Shown here: positions 1-9,700 of the stretch, one piece after another
Layout: each line of letters begins with the position of its first letter
Position numbering within the stretch: position 1 is the stretch's first letter
DNA from: Phycisphaerae bacterium
Lineage (GTDB): Bacteria > Chloroflexota > Anaerolineae > 4572-78 > J111
Direction: 5' to 3'
NCBI GenBank assembly: GCA_028285035.1
Contig: JANQQF010000040.1
Coordinates: forward strand, 12,538 to 76,537
DNA length: 64,000 nt
Translations under genes and position numbers: made by a program
Notes under the pieces: model-generated
Seen by the model: the letters and a program-made list of their open reading frames with translations, nothing else
Told to the model about the DNA's origin: nothing
Database searches by the model: none

Positions 1-632
1 AATACACCCAATGTTGCGAGGGGAAGATTTGCCCCGGAAATCGATTTGGGTGGCCCCTCCTTTGAAAATCGGCCCATTCTTGGCCCAACAATCAATAGAA
101 TGGCTAACGCGGCCCAACCACCAACACTGTGGACGACGGTCGAACCGGCAAAATCAACAAAGCCACTAACGGCCAACCACCCATGCACGGTCTCGCCATC
201 AATCCCATTCCAGGCCCAATGTCCAAACAACGGATAAATCAAGGCCGAAATCAAAGCGGTGATGATAAGATATCCGTTAAATCGAACGCGTTCGGCAATC
301 GCGCCGGAAAGAATGGTGACAGCGGTGCCACAAAACATAAGCTGAAAGAAAAAGAACACCATTAGCCACACATGATCAGGGGCAAAATTGGGGAGAAAGT
401 TAGTGACTCCAATCCAGCCACTTTGGGAGGCACCAAACATAAGGGCGTAGCCACACACCCAAAACAACAAGGTATTGAGGCCAAAATCAGCTAAATTTTT
501 TATGGCCACATTGATGTTATTTTTACTGCGGGTTAACCCTGTTTCCAAACACAGAAACCCGGCTTGCATCAAAAAGACCAAACCGGCACTAAAGGCCACC
601 CACAAAATATCTTGAAACGCTTTGTCTGCCAT
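1..632 (-). CDS. amt: Ammonium transporter, 5' part (runs off window start)
   Basis: Reading the complement from ATG at 632 gives about 210 residues, open to the window edge, so the gene is cut by the window and not broken. The start MADKAFQDILWVAFSAGL is followed by several hydrophobic membrane segments. The protein carries the Amt/Rh signature FFFQLMFCGTAVTILSGAIA followed by ERVRF, then WAWNG and VDFAGSTVVHSVGG, which hold the conserved Asp and first pore His. The family moves ammonium across the inner membrane as an 11-helix trimer channel. The start is supported by GAGAGG about 10 nt upstream. The gene lies behind a consensus promoter and a hairpin leader (675-847), which suggests regulated transcription, perhaps by nitrogen status. 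No PII gene is visible here. Some Amt proteins carry C-terminal signalling domains; that part is outside the window. Confidence 0.93.
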   Translation of the reverse strand, partial: MADKAFQDILWVAFSAGLVFLMQAGFLCLETGLTRSKNNINVAIKNLADFGLNTLLFWVCGYALMFGASQSGWIGVTNFLPNFAPDHVWLMVFFFFQLMFCGTAVTILSGAIAERVRFNGYLIITALISALIYPLFGHWAWNGIDGETVHGWLAVSGFVDFAGSTVVHSVGGWAALAILLIVGPRMGRFSKEGPPKSISGANLPLATLGV

Positions 633-674
633 AAGGCACCGCCTCTCTATGGTAAAGGGCAAATAAATAAAAAA

Positions 675-728
675 GCTCTCGGCACACCCTTCCTAAAGTT
701 GATACTTTAGGAAGGTCACAACGAGAGC
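675..728 (-). terminator. Terminator-like hairpin in the leader of the ammonium transporter gene
   Basis: On the minus strand an outer stem GCTCTCG/CGAGAGC (722-728 with 675-681) encloses an internal loop, then a perfect 12-bp inner stem (704-715 with 688-699) with a 4-nt loop. A run of T (complement of 669-674) follows at once. That is the shape of an intrinsic terminator, yet it lies upstream of the amt start at 632 and downstream of the promoter at 819-847. It would therefore act as an attenuator or as part of a ligand-sensing leader. The regulator is unknown. Confidence 0.6.
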
Positions 729-751
729 ATCTCGGCTAGCTCAGAAAAGAA

Positions 752-793
752 AAACTCTCAACAATTGGCCCGGGGCCTCTTCATTGAGAGTTT
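752..793 (-). promoter_or_regulatory. Second leader hairpin upstream of amt
   Basis: On the minus strand AAACTCTCAA (784-793) pairs with TTGAGAGTTT (752-761), enclosing a GC-rich segment with GGCCCCGGGCC-like self-complementarity, and is followed by a T-rich stretch. It precedes the terminator-like hairpin at 675-728 and shares the CTCTC/GAGAG stem motif with it, so alternative pairing between the two hairpins is possible. The whole leader is about 180 nt. I do not recognise a named riboswitch class in it. Confidence 0.45.
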
Positions 794-818
794 GTAAACG
801 TATTTAGCTATTGAACCT

Positions 819-847
819 AGTATAAACAGTCAAAAATGACTTGTCAA
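819..847 (-). promoter_or_regulatory. Sigma70-type promoter for the amt transcript
   Basis: On the minus strand TTGACA (842-847) and TATACT (819-824) are separated by exactly 17 nt, close to the bacterial housekeeping consensus. It points towards the amt start at 632 and would give a leader of about 180 nt containing two hairpins. Confidence 0.75.
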
Positions 848-905
848 CTTAAATATTTAGCCTGACAGGGCAATCCTAAAGCCAGTTTACATTTTTCCCC
901 AATGA

Positions 906-2558
906 TCAGGGATTGGGTGAGTTATAAACATTGAACTGAATTTTATCTGCGTTACAGTTTGGCTGATAATACCGCGCGTCTTCTGGACCCCCGGTAAGTC
1001 TATCCATGAAGTAGGTGGCCCAGCCGATCCGGTTATTGCCCAATGAGACTATTTCATCCAGTTCACCCCAAGCCACACCGTCTAATTGCCAAGCCTGTCC
1101 AATCGTCTGACCATTCGCATCGATCTCCTGAATCCAATATTCCTCAGGGAATAAAAGTGTCCAACGCATCTCAAATTGAAAATCAGCTAAAGTGCTATTA
1201 GCAGGCATTTTGCCGTACCCCAACAGATAATTACCATTCTCTAAAGGCACTAATTGTGGATAGGAAACATAGTAAGGGGAGGCTGAGACAATCCAATTAA
1301 CACTGCCTACCAAATCGCCCGCTTGATCAAATCTCGCCAACCCAATTTCGGTCGGTGGCACGGCGGGTACGGCTCCGCCATCATCTCCGTAGGAAGTAGC
1401 GTCAGGGACACCTACCACAATGCCAATCCAGCCTCCGTCAGCCAACGGATGAAGGGCACCTGGTCCCCCCTTCATCATGGTGCGGTGACGTTGTAGGAGC
1501 AGAAAGTTCGGCTTCTCTTCATTTTCTGTCGTAAAACTGATTGAACCATATCGGCCAGCCCCCATGTTGTTATAGTCTGTGCCGCACAACAGGCCGTATT
1601 CTTGTGTGACCGGGTTATAGCTGGGTCGATTATGAATGGTATGGCCGGTACCACACGACCAATCCCAGCCTCGGCTTGTATCTAAGGTATAGGTAGCTCG
1701 ATCAATAACGGTAAAACTATCAGCTTCATGACCACCATACCTTGATTTAAGCGCAATCCCATAAGTGTTGTCGTTTTCACCGTAAACAATGCTGTATTGA
1801 CCATACTCCCAGCCCCCAATCCCTTTGTGAACAATGTATTTTGCCGGTTCACTTTGAATATCGCCGTTGGTCCACTCATACAGCCACATCTCGTCTAGAC
1901 CATCGTCATGTAGACGGTTGTCTGGATTAGGATGGGTAGCGACGATATCTTTATCGTAATCGGTTCTACCAGCGTCAGTTCGACATAGAGCAGCAACGAC
2001 CCCACAGGTACTGCTCGTATCGATGCCAATCATCTCTTTGCATTCAGGAAAATGGCGTTGCCCAACCACATCTAGTTTATTGCCCGTCGGATCTAAGATC
2101 GTCTGCATAATCATTCCTGATTGATTATTGAATAGATCGTCAGGATCGTTTGGATCAGTTTGGGCTAGGGTGAAGGATGCGAACATCGAGGGTGTGTTTG
2201 TGGCTGTGTTACAAGCACTAAAATGCATACTTTGGGGGTGGATACCTCGGGCTAAGTTATCCATCGTCATCCGTGTGGTGTAAGTATGTTCGCAGGAGAG
2301 CGGTTCATCACCGGGAACATCGACCGTATTTGAGGTAACTAACCCAGGTGGAGCCAAGTTTGGATTATAGCTGTTGTAAATAATCGGCAGATATGTTGTA
2401 GCAGTGAAAACTAATGTCCCCAGTTTTACATCGCCTTGCTCTGCATCAAGCGTTTGATCTTGAACGGATTGCCCCGCCTCAACACGAAGAACGATAAACA
2501 TTAGTATAAAAGCGCTTAAAATAACAGAATAAAATAACTTATATGATCGTGAATTCAT
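906..2558 (-). CDS. Secreted protein of unknown function
   Basis: 550 residues with an N-terminal signal peptide: positively charged MNSRSYK, a hydrophobic core to about residue 25, then a probable cleavage near VEA-GQS. Shortly after follows ATTYLPIIYNS (about residues 53-63), resembling the short YLPII motif common near the ends of Chloroflexota extracellular proteins. The rest is polar and rich in Gly, Trp, Tyr and Asp with several Cys pairs, as in a beta-rich extracellular fold. I recognise no catalytic motif or named family. A strong ribosome site (GGGGGG) lies just upstream of the ATG at 2558. The gene is flanked by long intergenic regions and looks monocistronic. It is probably exported to the cell surface. 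Confidence 0.85.
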   Translation of the reverse strand: MNSRSYKLFYSVILSAFILMFIVLRVEAGQSVQDQTLDAEQGDVKLGTLVFTATTYLPIIYNSYNPNLAPPGLVTSNTVDVPGDEPLSCEHTYTTRMTMDNLARGIHPQSMHFSACNTATNTPSMFASFTLAQTDPNDPDDLFNNQSGMIMQTILDPTGNKLDVVGQRHFPECKEMIGIDTSSTCGVVAALCRTDAGRTDYDKDIVATHPNPDNRLHDDGLDEMWLYEWTNGDIQSEPAKYIVHKGIGGWEYGQYSIVYGENDNTYGIALKSRYGGHEADSFTVIDRATYTLDTSRGWDWSCGTGHTIHNRPSYNPVTQEYGLLCGTDYNNMGAGRYGSISFTTENEEKPNFLLLQRHRTMMKGGPGALHPLADGGWIGIVVGVPDATSYGDDGGAVPAVPPTEIGLARFDQAGDLVGSVNWIVSASPYYVSYPQLVPLENGNYLLGYGKMPANSTLADFQFEMRWTLLFPEEYWIQEIDANGQTIGQAWQLDGVAWGELDEIVSLGNNRIGWATYFMDRLTGGPEDARYYQPNCNADKIQFNVYNSPNP

Positions 2559-2622
2559 TTGTCCCCCCTGCTAGTGGAGTCTATTGGAATCTTCGATTTT
2601 TTATTTAATGATTGATTGTTTT

Positions 2623-2704
2623 ACTGATCCAAACATAACTCTTTAAACTTTCACGATGTTCAGGGAACAAGGGTTTTTGTTTAGTTTTTTATGTTTGGAT
2701 CAGT
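2623..2704. repeat. Perfect 16-bp inverted repeat upstream of the secreted-protein gene
   Basis: ACTGATCCAAACATAA (2623-2638) is perfectly inverted at 2689-2704, with a 50-nt spacer. It lies 65-146 nt upstream of the start at 2558. It could be a paired regulator site or the termini of a small decayed mobile repeat. There is no T-run on either side that would mark it as a terminator. Confidence 0.55.
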
Positions 2705-2847
2705 CATTGTCTTTGAGCTTTGTTGGTCAATATAGTTGCTAATCAGCCAAGACAATTTTGGGGTGATAGAATTTTTTTATGCTAGTGGTCAATTGCTTGG
2801 CATAAACCAAGCTAGGCTCAGTATAGAAAAGAGGGGGGTATACGTAA

Positions 2848-2896
2848 AGCGTAGAATGTGCGGATTTTTGAGTAGACATCCTCGTAGTTTCTACGG
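2848..2896 (+). repeat. Intergenic motif shared with 43008-43054
   Basis: The 49-nt segment begins AGCGTAGAATGTGCGGATTT and ends in the palindrome GTAGTTTCTAC followed by GG. A closely similar segment at 43008-43054 has AGCGTATAATTTGCGGATTT and ends GTAGAAACTACGG. Both copies are intergenic, so this is a dispersed repeat. The rest of the gap from 2705 to 2986 shows no convincing gene. Confidence 0.4.
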
Positions 2897-2986
2897 ATGT
2901 ACTCCTGTGAAAATAGTGATTAGTGATTGGTGGTTAGTGAATAGAAAAAAACAAAAAGCCTTTATCCGTGTTCTTCCCATCCATGT

Positions 2987-3115
2987 TTAGTAAGTACTTG
3001 GGACGATTGTGCCCCAGTCAGCCCGTTCAGCGATCTGTACTACAATTTCATTCCCCGCTGTCAAAACCAGAGTTTCTGTTGGGCTGATCAACATATGATC
3101 TTTTTTGTTCCACAC
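2987..3115 (-). CDS. Possible 42-residue small protein after the transglutaminase
   Basis: On the minus strand a reading frame starting at GTG 3115, two bases past the transglutaminase stop codon, encodes VWNKKDHMLISPTETLVLTA and 22 more residues ending DWGTIVPSTY before TAA at 2987-2989. The composition (alternating hydrophobic residues, acidic and basic sites, a well-formed C-terminus) looks protein-like, unlike random intergenic translation. The position is that of a translationally coupled last gene of the operon. The frame stays open upstream inside the transglutaminase gene, so the true start is uncertain. I cannot name a family. It may also be the remnant of a longer C-terminal domain. 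Confidence 0.35.
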   Translation of the reverse strand: MWNKKDHMLISPTETLVLTAGNEIVVQIAERADWGTIVPSTY

Positions 3116-3117
3116 AA

Positions 3118-4041
3118 TTAACGACCGCCGTTCTTCTCCATCAACCGTGCCACATCAACCGACACCTTCAGTTTATGCTCACCGGTGCTAAAAAAGACGC
3201 CTTTGAGAGGGGTAACATCGGAGAAGTCTCGACCCCAGCCTAGCAAAATATGTTGATCGGAAGGGATCAGGTTGTTGGTGGGGTCAAAGTCAACCCAACC
3301 GAGGTTAGGTACAAACACCGAGCACCAGGCGTGTGAGGCATCGGCTCCTTGCAATTTCTCTTGGCCGGGCGGGGGCAGTGTCTCGATGTAACCGCTGACA
3401 TAACGGGCCGCCAAACCATAAGCACGCAAACAGCCAATCATCAAATGTGCATAATCCTGACAAACCCCACGTCGTTTTTCTAGCACCTCTGTTAAAGGCG
3501 TGGCAATCGTTGTCACCCCTGGGACAAATTTCAAATCCTGATAAATATATTCCATCAACCCTTGCACTGTTTCTAAAATAGGCCGCTTGACGGTGAAGAC
3601 AGATGCTGCGTAGTCGATGAGGTCAGGAAAGACTGAAATTAACGGAGAGTTAAGGATAAATTCTCGGGCCTCTAAAGTAGTCGGGGATTTATCGGTTAAC
3701 AAGCTGGATCGTACGGCTTCCCAGGCTATGCGACCCGCCTCGCTATTTAGAACAGTTTGCTCAACATCAGACGTGGGATCGACCCGTATCTCGCTGGTGG
3801 TCGTAATTACAGTGCGGGCGTGAGGTTGACGAATTGTGTAATAGATGACCCTATTGCCAAAATAATCAGTTCGCTCACGGTAATCGGTGTAGGGTGGCTC
3901 AATAAAAATATTAGGGGCGAGACACGTTTGGGTGAGTTGGGGTAGATCAATTGAACGGGGCAGCAACCGTGCTTCATTGTAGCACAGGCTGGCTGGCTCT
4001 TCATAGATATACTCGGTTTTGTGGGTCACTCGATAAATCAT
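3118..4041 (-). CDS. Transglutaminase-like protein (short form)
   Basis: 307 residues. The N-terminal part (about 1-90) matches the bacterial transglutaminase-like N-terminal beta domain (YRVTHKTEYIYEEPAS). The core carries the papain-like triad: Cys194 in RRGVCQDYAH, His237 in DASHAW, and Asp253 in VDFDPTNN. Members of this family act as cysteine peptidases or transamidases; the substrate here is unknown. It is the last clear gene of a five-gene minus-strand operon, 8 nt after the ATP-grasp/alpha-E fusion. That matches the gene association described for predicted peptide-ligation systems, in which ATP-grasp enzymes form the bond and transglutaminases process or transfer the product. It is cytoplasmic by sequence: no signal peptide. 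Confidence 0.92.
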   Translation of the reverse strand: MIYRVTHKTEYIYEEPASLCYNEARLLPRSIDLPQLTQTCLAPNIFIEPPYTDYRERTDYFGNRVIYYTIRQPHARTVITTTSEIRVDPTSDVEQTVLNSEAGRIAWEAVRSSLLTDKSPTTLEAREFILNSPLISVFPDLIDYAASVFTVKRPILETVQGLMEYIYQDLKFVPGVTTIATPLTEVLEKRRGVCQDYAHLMIGCLRAYGLAARYVSGYIETLPPPGQEKLQGADASHAWCSVFVPNLGWVDFDPTNNLIPSDQHILLGWGRDFSDVTPLKGVFFSTGEHKLKVSVDVARLMEKNGGR

Positions 4042-4049
4042 AGCTTTGA

Positions 4050-6653
4050 TCAGGCGATTTGTTCAATATCGGTATCATTACGATTATCAGAGGCTTCGGG
4101 CAGGCTTGCTGAGGTCAGACGTTGATACGGAACCTGAACGTGGGTGAAATAATATTGAGTTAAAATTGGAGAAAGTTGGCCCAGCAGTAAAAACAATTCA
4201 GCCAGGAAATCGTCCAGCGCTTCACGGGTATCTTCGTCCGTTCTGGTTAAAGAAGCCGTGTTAACAAGCTGCAAGCGCGTCGAGGCATCAAGAATGACAC
4301 GTTCTTCTTTGCTCAAGCGATAGGCTCTCATTTGTCGGGGCAACTCAGCAATATGTGTTTGCAGCCGATCCAATTGATAGGTCAAGGAACGGGGGTTTGT
4401 CTTGTCGAGCAAGAGCAAATCCAAAACTGTCTGTAGTTGCAGACGAGAGCGATAGCGGCGGCGATAGGTAATCACATTTTCGGTCGTTCGCAGCGTCGCG
4501 TCGAGCAGCAAATATTCAACTGCCTCCCGGCACGACGTCCCAAACACCGCTCGAATCAACGAAATGCTCAACAAAGCTCGCTCTAACCGACGGCCAATAT
4601 CCAGAAGCAACCAGCCCGCCTCGTGAGTCATACTTTCGGTGTTTAGGCCAGCAAAGGCCATCAAGTTGGTCACGAGTTGGTTCAAACGTGTTTCCAGACG
4701 TTGCAGAGCCTGCCGAGGACTATGTTTACTCGGCGTGAGGTGAGCATCCAGGCCTTCGATCGCCCGCCACGTGTCGGGGGACCACAAATCTCGGACCGCA
4801 TAGGCAGACTGCGCCAACGAGTTTAGGTTAAAACGCAAGCTCCCAGCTCGGCCCATACCAAAGGCAACGGAAAGCAGTTCTTTTTCAGGCTGAACCAGAT
4901 TTGGCTCGCCCTCTTCCCCGACAAAGCCAGGGTAGGTCATCGTCACATGCGTCAAGGCTCGGAACAAGACAGGCATTACATCGGCCGTCACTTCTTCATC
5001 GCCACCAAACGGTTCGCCTTCATTGAGATAGCTGAGAATGACCCGCAATAAACGCGCCGAAGCCTCAGCTCGTTCGGCGTAGCGTCCTACCCAAAATAAA
5101 TTTTCAGCCGCTCGGCTCGGCAGATGATAGCTACTTTTCATCGCCTGCTCAATGCGATCTGTTTGCAACCATAGACTAGCGTGTTTTTGCGGAGTAGTTG
5201 TTTGGACCCAGGTATCTTTGCTGATGCCACCGGCTCGATTGGAGACGATATAGCCACCTTTAACGGGTGCACTCCGGGTCAAACCACCGGGCATCACAGT
5301 GTAGCCATCGCGACTAGCCACGGAAAAACAGCGCACGACGGCGTGGCGTGGCTCCAGCCTGCCATTGATGAGAGAGGGGGTGGTGGAAAAACTGACCTGC
5401 TCTTGGCCGACATACAGTTGGGGATGGGTCATAATTTGTCGCCGCAGGGTTTTCAATTGAGCTGAATCCAGCGACATGCCATATATCGTTCGGCTCTGTG
5501 CTTGCCGATGCAAGGTTTTGATCACTAGCTTTGGCAAGTTTGCCAAGACATAATCCAGCTCTTTGGGTTGCCCGCACCACCACGTTGCCGCCGAGGGTAA
5601 CAGCAAGTCTTCGCCCAGCAAATGTTTTGACAAGCCCGCCATGAAGGGCATCAAGCCCGGATTCTCTAGAACACTGCTGCCTAAGGGATTGGCAATGGTC
5701 ACATTTTGCCGTCGGGAGGCTTCCAGCAAACCCGCTACTCCGAGACGAGAGTCCTCGCGTAATTCGAGCGGATCGCAATATAAATCATCAACCCGGCGCA
5801 AAATCACATCGACAGGCTGGAGACCTTCTAACGATTTCAGAGAAACCTGTCCATTATGCACAGTCAAATCATCGCCCTGCACCAAGGTAAAGCCGAGATA
5901 GGCGGCGAGATACGCGTGCTCGAAGTAAGTTTCATTCAGTGGGCCAGGGGATAAGATGACCACCCGAGACTCGCTTGAGCGCTGCAAAGCTAAATCCGCC
6001 AATGCACCCTGTAACTCTCGAAAATAGTTGGCCAACCGAAAGACCTTGTTGTCCTTGACCATACTGCCCAACACCCGGGCCAGCACCGTTCGATTTTCCA
6101 AGGCATAGCCTGCGCCAGACGGCGCTTGAGTCCGATCGCCCAACACCCACATACGCCCATCAGGCCCTCGGGCCAAATCGGCTGCATAGGTGATCAGGTG
6201 ATGCTTACCGGGCAACTGGATACCATCGCACTGCCGCAGAAACCCTTGATGTTGGTAAATCAATTCGGGCGGGAGTAGGTCACTTTTGATCAGCGTTCGT
6301 GGCCCGTAAATATCAGCGAGGATCAAATTGAGGAGTTCAGCCCGTTGTTTTAGACCCGCTTCAATCATTTGCCAATCCGGTTGGCTGATAATCAGCGGAA
6401 TGAGGTCTAAGGCCCAGAGCCGGTTAACATTTTCAGCATCATCGTGGACGTTGTAGGTCACGCCATTCTCACGGAGCTGACGCGCCGCTTCTTGCTCCAA
6501 GCGCTCTAGCTCATCCACTTCAAGCCCGGCCAACACCTCGATGAACGTTTGCCAATGGGGCTGAACCTCCTGCGGATTGAGCCACATTTCATCATAGGTG
6601 CTTAGCTCAGGTTGGTATGTTTTTAGTATGGAATCAAGCGAAGGTTGGGTCAT
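4050..6653 (-). CDS. Circularly permuted ATP-grasp / alpha-E fusion protein
   Basis: 867 residues in two parts. Residues about 20-490 form a circularly permuted type-2 ATP-grasp unit (the old DUF404/DUF407 pair), with PVDVILRRVDDLYCDPLELR, ANPLGSSVLENPGLMPF and the terminal SNRAGGISKDTWV. Residues about 510-845 form an alpha-E (DUF403) helical domain beginning SRAAENLFWVGRYAERAEAS and containing LLLDIGRRLERALLSISL. Usually these are separate genes; here they are fused, and separate versions also lie upstream (10198-12815). ATP-grasp enzymes of this class are predicted to form amide bonds at ATP cost. The alpha-E domain is a helical partner of unknown chemistry. The start ATG at 6653 follows a 100-nt gap after the upstream gene. 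Confidence 0.93.
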   Translation of the reverse strand: MTQPSLDSILKTYQPELSTYDEMWLNPQEVQPHWQTFIEVLAGLEVDELERLEQEAARQLRENGVTYNVHDDAENVNRLWALDLIPLIISQPDWQMIEAGLKQRAELLNLILADIYGPRTLIKSDLLPPELIYQHQGFLRQCDGIQLPGKHHLITYAADLARGPDGRMWVLGDRTQAPSGAGYALENRTVLARVLGSMVKDNKVFRLANYFRELQGALADLALQRSSESRVVILSPGPLNETYFEHAYLAAYLGFTLVQGDDLTVHNGQVSLKSLEGLQPVDVILRRVDDLYCDPLELREDSRLGVAGLLEASRRQNVTIANPLGSSVLENPGLMPFMAGLSKHLLGEDLLLPSAATWWCGQPKELDYVLANLPKLVIKTLHRQAQSRTIYGMSLDSAQLKTLRRQIMTHPQLYVGQEQVSFSTTPSLINGRLEPRHAVVRCFSVASRDGYTVMPGGLTRSAPVKGGYIVSNRAGGISKDTWVQTTTPQKHASLWLQTDRIEQAMKSSYHLPSRAAENLFWVGRYAERAEASARLLRVILSYLNEGEPFGGDEEVTADVMPVLFRALTHVTMTYPGFVGEEGEPNLVQPEKELLSVAFGMGRAGSLRFNLNSLAQSAYAVRDLWSPDTWRAIEGLDAHLTPSKHSPRQALQRLETRLNQLVTNLMAFAGLNTESMTHEAGWLLLDIGRRLERALLSISLIRAVFGTSCREAVEYLLLDATLRTTENVITYRRRYRSRLQLQTVLDLLLLDKTNPRSLTYQLDRLQTHIAELPRQMRAYRLSKEERVILDASTRLQLVNTASLTRTDEDTREALDDFLAELFLLLGQLSPILTQYYFTHVQVPYQRLTSASLPEASDNRNDTDIEQIA

Positions 6654-6753
6654 TTGTCTTTATCACTGTATGCAAGTTCATAGAGATGGAAATGGGAATA
6701 AATCGGTCTAGTTATTATACCTTAACTCTAACTATACATAAAGTGAGCTAAAT

Positions 6754-9700
6754 TTATTTTCCTCGTCGCAAGTCCAATGTATATGGATATTCTGCGTTAA
6801 CTTCCTCTGGTGGCAACGCCCTGAAATCGTTTGTGGTTGAGCCTTCAGCCGAAAAATTCCATGTGCCCTGAGGAACGGTCGAGTAACGTACGGTCGGCGC
6901 TGGGGTTGGGGTGTGGCCATAATCCCAGAAACGGCTGATGCGTCGTGACTCGGCCACATTGGCGTTAACAGGTACATCTTCATGCGCCCGGCCACCAGGA
7001 TGTGAAACGTGGTAGGTACAACCGCCGATTGAGCGTTTGTGCCACGTGTCGACCACATCAAAAACGAGCGGGGAGTGGATGCCAATGGTCGGGTGCAATG
7101 AAGAAGGCGGTTGCCAAGCCTGATAGCGCACCCCAGCCACGTATTCATCCCGAATCCCCGTACTGCGAAGGGGCACTCTGCGGCCATTGCAGGTGATCAT
7201 ATAACGATCTGCGGTGAGACCCCGGGCTTTGATTTGTATCCGCTCGACAGATGAGTCCACATAGCGGGCCGTGCCAAAGCTCGACACCTCTTCGCCCAAA
7301 ACGTGCCACGGTTCAATGCCCATCCGCAACTCTAGCTCAATATTTCGGACTTGGCTGGTACCATAGCGCGGAAATCGGAACTCAAAGAAGGGATTTAGCC
7401 AATCGAGTTGGAACGGATAGCCCGCCTGCTGCAAATCCTCAACCACTTCTGCTAAATCTGCTTCCACATAATGAGGCAGCAAGAAGCGATCGTGCAATTC
7501 AGTGCCCCAACGTACTAATTTTTGAGCGTAAGGCTGTTCCCAAAACCAGGCCACCAACGACCGGACCAGCAACATTTGGGTGGCACTCATCCGCGCGTGA
7601 GGGGGCATATCAAAGGCTCGGAATTCGACCAAGCCCAAACGACCACTCGGCGAGTCAGGGGAGTAAAGTTTGTCGATGCAGAATTCAGCGCGATGGGTGT
7701 TGCCGGTAATGTCTACCAACAAATTCCGCAATACTCGGTCCACCAACCACGGTTGCACTTCCTCACCGGGCTTGGGTAATTGGGAGAAGGCGATTTCTAA
7801 TTCGTACAACTGCTCCTCACGCCCTTCATCAACACGTGGAGCTTGGCTAGTAGGGCCGATAAACATCCCCGAGAACAAATAGGATAAACCAGGATGATGC
7901 TGCCAGTAGGTGATCATACTGCGAAGTAAATCGGGCCGTCGCAGGAAGGGGCTATCGGCGGGAGTCGATCCCCCCAGAGTGACGTGATTGCCACCGCCGG
8001 TGCCGGTATGTCGCCCATCGATCAGATATTTTTCCGTGCCAAGTCTAGCCTGTCGAGCTTCTTCATAAAGTGTTTCCGTATTGCTAACCAAATCCTGCCA
8101 GCTATGGCTGGGGTGGATATTGACCTCAATCACACCGGGATCAGGTGTGACCATAATTTTTTGTAATCGAGGATCAGAGGGTGGCTCATAGCCTTCCAAC
8201 ACAACGGGCAGGGCTAACTTCGCGGCAGCCTGCTCGATGGCCGCGACTAAATGCAGATAATGCTCCAAATGACTGACCGGTGGCATAAAAATGTATAATC
8301 GGCCATGGCGTGGTTCAACGCATAATGCCGTTCGGGGTACTGAGGCCGGGGCAGGCATTGGGTTCGCTAAAGATATATCATGATAATCTGGTAACGGCGG
8401 CCGTTCGTCAAAGGGGTCTTGTTCGATGATCGGTTCTTGCTCATCCTGAGGCACTGACACCAATGAATCCAGCGGCAAACGCAGCCCCATTGGTGAGTCG
8501 CCGGGGATCAGGATCATTTCATCCCGCCGGAAGTGCCACGGCACACTGCCCCAACCCGTCCCGGTATCATTCCAGCGCAACGGCAGTAGATAACCAATCG
8601 GCTCATTTAGACCTCGACTCAGGAGGCTAGCTAGCTTTTGTCGTTCCAAGGGATCTTTCAAATCAGCCTTGAAGGGATCAACATTGGTGGGAAGTTTGCT
8701 CTCAGTCCATAAGAAGTAGAAAACATCTTCATAGCCCGCCTTGATGTTTTGGGAGTCGACCCCCAAAATTTGGCTCAATTCCGTTAAAAAACGCCGAGCC
8801 TCATCCGTGCCAAAGCCATAATCATCTTCTTCAGCCCCCAGCAGATCAGGGTCACGCCACATCGCCACGCCATCGGTACGCCAATAGCAGCCGAATCGCC
8901 AGCGAGGTAGCTGCTCACCGGGATACCATTTGCCTTGAGCGTAATGACGAATCCCCCCTGGCCCAAATGCCTTATGCAACCGCTGAATAAGATTAGCCGC
9001 TAATTGACGTTTGTGGGGGCCATCGGCAGCGGTGTTCCACTCGGCGGCGTCCATATCATCGATGGAAACAAATGTGGGTTCGCCGCCCATCGTCAACCGT
9101 ACATCGGCGTCCTGTAAGGCAACATCAACTTTTTGGCCGAGAACATTAATCGCCGCCCACTGCTCATCGGTGTAGGGTTTTGTCACCCGAGGATCTTCTT
9201 GAATCCGCTGCACCGAGTTGGAGTAGTTGAACTCAAGGACCTCGCAGGGATCAGTGGCCCCGGTTACGGGGGCCGCGCTGATCGGATCGGGCGTACAGGC
9301 CAATGGAATGTGCCCCTCACCAGCGAACAAACCGGAGGTCGGGTCAAGGCCCAGCCACCCCGCGCCAGGGATGTACACTTCAGCCCAAGCGTGTAGATCG
9401 GTGAAATCGGCTTCCGGCCCAGACGGGCCATCCAGGGCTTTTACGTCGGCAGTCAGTTGGACCAGATAGCCGGAGACAAAGCGAGCAGCCAAGCCCAAAC
9501 GACGCAAAATTTGCACCAACAACCAGCCAGAGTCACGGCAGGAGCCGATAGCCTTGGTCAATGTCTCCTCACAGGTCTGGACCCCCGGCTCCATTCGAAC
9601 CGAGTAAGCAATATCCTGCCGCACTTTTTGGTTGAGGGCCACTAGAAAATCAATAGTTGGTGTTTTTGTTCGATCAACCCCACTCATCCACTTGTTAAGC

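Noticed and set aside
129..365. Plus-strand open frames opposite the ammonium transporter
   Set aside because: They are antisense to a clear Amt reading frame with all family motifs and have no ribosome site.
2736..2990. 84-codon plus-strand frame in the 2.6-3.0 kb gap
   Set aside because: No ribosome site, composition not protein-like, and it spans the dispersed motif at 2848-2896.
5314..5778. 154-codon minus-strand frame inside the ATP-grasp/alpha-E fusion gene
   Set aside because: It overlaps the real frame in another phase and has no recognisable protein features.
7251..7709. 152-codon plus-strand frame inside the DUF2126 gene
   Set aside because: Shadow of the 1107-residue gene on the other strand; no motif, typical of GC-biased third positions.
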